A DNA stretch of 8,497 nucleotides from a bacterium SM23_31 (GTDB taxonomy: Bacteria; SM23-31): assembly GCA_001304035.1 (NCBI GenBank), contig LJUD01000110.1, positions 1 to 8,497 of the forward strand. The letters run 5' to 3'. Shown here one piece after another: positions 5,397 to 8,497 of the stretch. Below the pieces are notes generated by a model that saw only the letters and a list, made by a program, of their open reading frames with translations, was not told the origin of the DNA and ran no database searches. Made by a program: the position numbers and the translations under genes. Numbering within the stretch: position 1 is the stretch's first letter; each line of letters starts with the position of its first letter.

Positions 5397-6010
5397 TAAA
5401 ACATCCTCATCTGCGGAGAAACAATTCTTCGGCAGAACGTGACCCTGTGATGGGGGGTGAGACCGTGCATTTTTATAGCGTTAATGTGTTCCTGTGTAGC
5501 ATACCCTTTATTACTTTTGAATCCATACTGGGGGTATTCGGCATCGAGTTCCGCCATCATCCTGTCCCTTGCAACTTTCGCAATTATGGATGCCGCCGCA
5601 ATTGAAAACGACTGCGAATCCCCTTTAACGATAGTCGTGCACGGCTGGCCGAAGCCCGGCGCCCTGTTCCCGTCGATTAACAGGTGGTCCGGCTCTACCG
5701 GAAGTTGCAATACCGCTGATTTCATAGCTTTGAATGTTGCCTGAAGGATGTTTATTCTATCGATTTCCTGTTGATATACAATACCGGTTCCGACAGCCCG
5801 TGCGCATGTATGTATCGTATCGTACAATACTTCCCGGATTTTTGGAGAAAGCCTTTTTGAATCATTGATGCCTGCCGGTGCCTCACACCAGGGATCAAAC
5901 ACAACCGCAGCGGCAACAACCGGACCCGCAAGCGGTCCCCTGCCTGCTTCGTCGATTCCCGCCACCGCCTGAAAATCCTTCGCCCATAGCGCTTGTTCAA
6001 ATGTGTTCAT
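5393..6010 (-). CDS. rnhB: Ribonuclease HII
   Basis: This 205-aa protein is of normal length for RNase HII, the cytoplasmic endonuclease that cleaves RNA in RNA/DNA hybrids and removes single ribonucleotides from DNA using Mg2+ or Mn2+. Seen directly: VAGIDEAGRGPLAGPVVAAA (16-35) with catalytic D20 and E21, DSKRLS (50-55), LLIDGN with catalytic D113, KGDSQSFSIAAASIIAKVARDR (129-150) with catalytic D131, and GYATQEH...GLTPHHRVTF (169-192). All four acidic metal ligands are present. The usual GYGT is GYAT here, a mild change. The leader lacks a Shine-Dalgarno site, and TACCTTTA on the minus strand at 6049-6042, 32 bp before the ATG, resembles a Bacteroidota -7 box. It appears to be a single-gene unit, convergent with the channel gene and downstream of the peptidase pair by 194 bp. 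Confidence 0.97.
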   Translation of the reverse strand: MNTFEQALWAKDFQAVAGIDEAGRGPLAGPVVAAAVVFDPWCEAPAGINDSKRLSPKIREVLYDTIHTCARAVGTGIVYQQEIDRINILQATFKAMKSAVLQLPVEPDHLLIDGNRAPGFGQPCTTIVKGDSQSFSIAAASIIAKVARDRMMAELDAEYPQYGFKSNKGYATQEHINAIKMHGLTPHHRVTFCRRIVSPQMRMFY

Positions 6011-6041
6011 AAAAATTTATGATAAATTTAAATCCGTTTTG

Positions 6042-6049
6042 TAAAGGTA
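6042..6049 (-). promoter_or_regulatory. Possible -7 promoter box of rnhB
   Basis: TACCTTTA on the minus strand is a 7/8 match to the TAnnTTTG box of Bacteroidota-type promoters and sits at a sensible distance from the rnhB start. I cannot identify a convincing partner -33 box, so this is weak. Confidence 0.25.
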
Positions 6050-6165
6050 ACGATAATTTTTAAAACAGTAAATAATAATATTTACAGGCGAAATAATTCC
6101 CTTATAATAATTTCATACAAAATGATAAGGAATCAATTTCCTAATTACCGTTATGGCAGTTCCTT

Positions 6166-6177
6166 CCAGCCGGCTGG
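6166..6177. repeat. Perfect 12-bp palindrome CCAGCCGGCTGG
   Basis: This palindrome lies 27 bp beyond the stop of the M24 peptidase gene, in the 194-bp gap before rnhB. A 6-bp GC-rich arm with no spacer folds poorly, and no T-run follows on the minus strand, so a terminator role is doubtful. Confidence 0.5.
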
Positions 6178-6204
6178 TATTGCGGTCGGCAATCGCTTAC
6201 TATT

Positions 6205-7461
6205 TTATTCTCCAAACGGCTTGTCGATTGCAGTGCTTTCCATACCGCCAAAGAACTTCCCACCCTCCTCAGTGACAACAAAGCAGTCTTCGATACGGAC
6301 GCCGAATTCACCGTAAATATAAATCCCCGGCTCGTTGCTGAAAGTCATACCCGGCTTTAGTTTTAGCTTGTTTCCTTCTACCAGGTAGGGATATTCGTGT
6401 CCTTCCATTCCGATTCCGTGACCTACACGGTGGCTGAAATATTTATAGCCGGGACCGTATCCTGCATCTTCGATAACTTTTCGTGCAGCCTTGTCAATCA
6501 TTTCACATGCAACACCGGGTCTAACAGCGTTTATCGCTTCGGTCTGAGCTTTTTTTACGGTGTCCCAAACCCGGCGCTGCTTGTCGGTCGGTTCTCCAAA
6601 CACTATTGTCCGTGTAACATCCGACCTGAATCCTTCTATGCTGCAGCCGCCGTCGACCAAAACTATATCGCCTGTATTGAGATTGCGCCTGACGGAAGAT
6701 CCATGCGGGAACGCCGAATTTTGACCGAACTGCGGTCCGCCGCTTCCGCTGATACCCATCTGACTGTGAGCCTGGCTGATAGCGCTGCTCAAATCGCGGG
6801 TGCTTATCCCCTCGCTAAGACTTTTGAATCCCTCTTGATAGGCTAATTTCGTAATCCTGTTGGCGAGGTCCATATACCCAAGTTCTTTTGCTGTTTTTAT
6901 TCCCCGGCAGCCGTCCGTAATTACGGCGCCGTCAACCAGTTCCAGACTTGGGGCGTCTTGCATAAGCCCGTGGATTACAAAACTCCGCACGGTCGGACCG
7001 ATGGCGAGTCTGCCGGTGGAAGTGCCGAGGTCTTGTATGATGCCGGCAATGAGCTTGAAGGGGCTTTCATGCTCTTCCCATGTACGGACTTCCTGCTCTT
7101 GTGGAATGCGTTCTTTAGCGCGGTCAAGCTCGAACGCCGGGCATACCCATACCGGGTCGCCTTTTTGGTTCAATACAGCCCCGAAGGTGCGTTCGCTTCT
7201 ACTCCAGCTTATGTTCGTAAAATATGAGAGATTCGTGCTTCCGGATAGGAATAAACCGTCAATTTCATGCTCTTTCATCAGCTTTTTTGCGTTTTCAATG
7301 CGGGCTTGATAATCTTCAGGCGTTAACGGTTCGACACCGGCAACCATATTCCTGAGCTGCGACTGCCCGAAGTCGGGCGAACCGGCAAAAAGACTATTTG
7401 CGAAACCATATGTTGTAATCGACACACCGCCGATTTGTAAAAATTCTCGTCGAGTAATCAC
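6205..7461 (-). CDS. M24-family metallopeptidase (Xaa-Pro aminopeptidase/dipeptidase type) with Tat signal
   Basis: A 418-aa two-domain M24B (creatinase/prolidase-like) enzyme. The N-terminus, MITRREFLQIGGVSIT, has a twin-arginine motif (R4-R5) followed by a hydrophobic stretch ending near FAGS (25-28), implying folded export by Tat. The creatinase-like N domain spans about 52-180 and the pita-bread catalytic domain about 190-415. All five metal ligands are visible: D270 (VLVDGG), D281 (FRSDVTRT), H348 (HRVGHGIG), E377 (SNEPGIY) and E391 (VRIEDCF). Catalytic-site histidines fit H253 (FPHGS) and H355 (EGHEYP). The family hydrolyses the bond before or around proline in short peptides; aminopeptidase versus dipeptidase cannot be settled here. 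The start is GTG at 7461, chosen because AGGAG lies 8 nt upstream and the Tat motif follows at once. It lies 52 bp after the C69 dipeptidase on the same strand, probably one operon. Confidence 0.94.
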   Translation of the reverse strand: MITRREFLQIGGVSITTYGFANSLFAGSPDFGQSQLRNMVAGVEPLTPEDYQARIENAKKLMKEHEIDGLFLSGSTNLSYFTNISWSRSERTFGAVLNQKGDPVWVCPAFELDRAKERIPQEQEVRTWEEHESPFKLIAGIIQDLGTSTGRLAIGPTVRSFVIHGLMQDAPSLELVDGAVITDGCRGIKTAKELGYMDLANRITKLAYQEGFKSLSEGISTRDLSSAISQAHSQMGISGSGGPQFGQNSAFPHGSSVRRNLNTGDIVLVDGGCSIEGFRSDVTRTIVFGEPTDKQRRVWDTVKKAQTEAINAVRPGVACEMIDKAARKVIEDAGYGPGYKYFSHRVGHGIGMEGHEYPYLVEGNKLKLKPGMTFSNEPGIYIYGEFGVRIEDCFVVTEEGGKFFGGMESTAIDKPFGE

Positions 7462-7469
7462 TATATGTT

Positions 7470-7474
7470 CTCCT
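7470..7474 (-). promoter_or_regulatory. Shine-Dalgarno site fixing the GTG start of the M24 peptidase
   Basis: AGGAG on the minus strand lies 8 nt before the GTG at 7461-7459. It supports this non-ATG start, which is also the only start that keeps the complete twin-arginine signal. Confidence 0.75.
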
Positions 7475-7513
7475 ATAAATAGGTTGAAATATCAGCCATG
7501 ATAAAAGTTGCCA

Positions 7514-8497
7514 TCACCGTCCTACTATACTCCACAGCTGATCGCCTAATTCCCAGTATTTGTGTGTCATTGCCCTGCAAAAATCGTTGCTGTATGCTGT
7601 CAAGAATTCTATTGCTTTTTCCGGGTTTGTTTTATAAAGCTCAACAAATTTCCTTTCAATTTCCGGTAACTCGGTAAAAGCCTTTTCTTCAAAATCACTA
7701 ACATTTTCGTTTATTAAATCTTTTGTTCTCCCCCAGTTCATTTGTGCCAGCCTGCTTACTCTGCGGAAAGCCCATCCGGCGGAGTCTCTCCGGAATTTTT
7801 GCTGATGACTAACGCGAAAATCTGGGGGAAGCTCGGTTACGCCGGCAAAGATTGGAGCTCGCGGTGAATGAGCGGGATTATCGAATCCGAACCAAACAAT
7901 CCCTCCTATGGGATTAGGCAGCCAGTCACGGCACTGGATCACTGTTGAATAAGCGCAAGAGTTGACCGCTATGGTTCTTTGACGCTCAACAGTGCCCGGT
8001 TTGAGTTCATTAAACAGGGCCATCAAGTCACGCGACATCCATGGATTCGCAGCGGGGCTGGTTATCATTTCTTCAGTACGTCCGTCTTTAACATTTAAGT
8101 TTTTTGTCATGTCATATTCACTGCCGGCATAGTATGCTCTGAAAAACTCCATTACATCACGGACTGATACCTTTTTGTCGGGCTTAACAGAGAATGGAAG
8201 TTCATCGGCATCGCGTTTAAGATCCAGCGAGGGCGCAAGACTACTTAATACCCAGTATTCCCTGATGCTGAATGGCGTACGGTCGCTGTATGCTTCCCAG
8301 AATTTGAACGGTTTGCCGCTGTTCAGGTCCCACCATCCCATTTCTTCCGCAAGCGAAAACACATTCTCCGATGCCATGTAGTTATCGGGGTCGTTCACGT
8401 CAATTTCGGGGATTCTGGGGATATTTGCCGAGACGCCCACGTGGTCGTCAGGAATGCGAACCGCAGCCCATACGGCGCCAAATCTATCCGTGCCGGG
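7514..8497 (-). CDS. C69-family dipeptidase (PepD-like), N-terminus cut by window edge
   Basis: The frame is open from the right edge (8497) to TGA at 7514, giving 327 residues without the start. The GTG at 8440 is internal: the 19 codons before it, including DRFGAVWAAVRIPDD, continue the C69 pattern. Further family segments are VGVSANIPRIPEIDVNDPDN (20-39), a helix with SLAEEMGWW, GKPFKFWEAY, SPAANPWMSRDLMAL, and VNSCAYSTVIQCRDWLPNPIGGIVWFGF, all typical of peptidase family C69. Family knowledge: these are N-terminal-nucleophile cysteine dipeptidases acting on a wide range of dipeptides, self-activated by exposing the Cys. That Cys and any signal peptide lie outside the window, so activity and location cannot be judged. 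The gene is 52 bp upstream of the M24 peptidase on the same strand, suggesting a joint peptide-degradation operon. Confidence 0.9.
   Translation of the reverse strand, partial: PGTDRFGAVWAAVRIPDDHVGVSANIPRIPEIDVNDPDNYMASENVFSLAEEMGWWDLNSGKPFKFWEAYSDRTPFSIREYWVLSSLAPSLDLKRDADELPFSVKPDKKVSVRDVMEFFRAYYAGSEYDMTKNLNVKDGRTEEMITSPAANPWMSRDLMALFNELKPGTVERQRTIAVNSCAYSTVIQCRDWLPNPIGGIVWFGFDNPAHSPRAPIFAGVTELPPDFRVSHQQKFRRDSAGWAFRRVSRLAQMNWGRTKDLINENVSDFEEKAFTELPEIERKFVELYKTNPEKAIEFLTAYSNDFCRAMTHKYWELGDQLWSIVGR

Noticed and set aside
6397..7309. Long plus-strand frames antisense to the M24 peptidase
   Set aside because: They are composition-driven shadows of a gene with all catalytic residues intact on the minus strand.
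7473..7499. Possible 8-residue leader peptide (MADISTYL) before the M24 gene
   Set aside because: It has no ribosome-binding site or attenuator-like structure; such a short frame is expected by chance.
8438..8440. GTG at 8440 as the start of the C69 dipeptidase
   Set aside because: Family-typical sequence continues upstream in frame to the window edge, so the true start lies outside.
1..8497. tRNA, rRNA, CRISPR array, transposase or phage genes
   Set aside because: I looked across both strands and found no cloverleaf-like segments, regularly spaced repeats, or integrase/transposase motifs.

Overview
The window looks like an ordinary chromosomal stretch from a moderately AT-rich bacterium, possibly of the FCB/Bacteroidota-related radiation. 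This placement is an inference with low confidence. It rests on AT-rich leaders without a Shine-Dalgarno site on several genes, two TAnnTTTG-like promoter boxes, short TCCCG...CGGGA palindromes between genes, and the style of the Tat-exported peptidase. I see no phage, transposase, rRNA, tRNA or CRISPR signal.

Layout: (1) 1-3224, minus strand: a large RecQ-family helicase (845 aa) with a ComFC-type phosphoribosyltransferase domain and an HRDC domain plus a terminal helix-turn-helix. It is followed, with a 1-nt TGATG stop/start overlap, by a DprA/Smf-family protein cut by the left edge. (2) 3379-3837, minus: a small FMN-binding pyridoxamine-phosphate-oxidase-like protein. (3) 3844-4060: a divergent promoter region. 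(4) 4061-4927, plus: a voltage-gated potassium channel with a C-terminal zinc ribbon. (5) 4928-5392: a 465-bp convergent gap rich in inverted repeats, possibly including a small MITE-like element or a structured RNA. (6) 5393-6010, minus: ribonuclease HII. (7) 6205-8497, minus: a two-gene peptidase unit, a C69 dipeptidase (N-terminus beyond the right edge) followed by a Tat-exported M24 Xaa-Pro-type peptidase.

How the genes relate: the recQ-like/dprA-like pair is the most interesting part. It joins a DNA-unwinding motor, a PRTase of the competence ComFC type and a ssDNA/RecA-handling DprA fold in one translationally coupled unit. That parallels the ComFA helicase, ComFC and DprA of natural transformation and suggests a role in handling incoming or damaged single-stranded DNA, or in defence; the function is not shown by the sequence. 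The C69 and M24 peptidases plausibly act together in turning over short and proline-containing peptides. The channel, the flavin-binding protein and RNase HII look like independent single-gene units.
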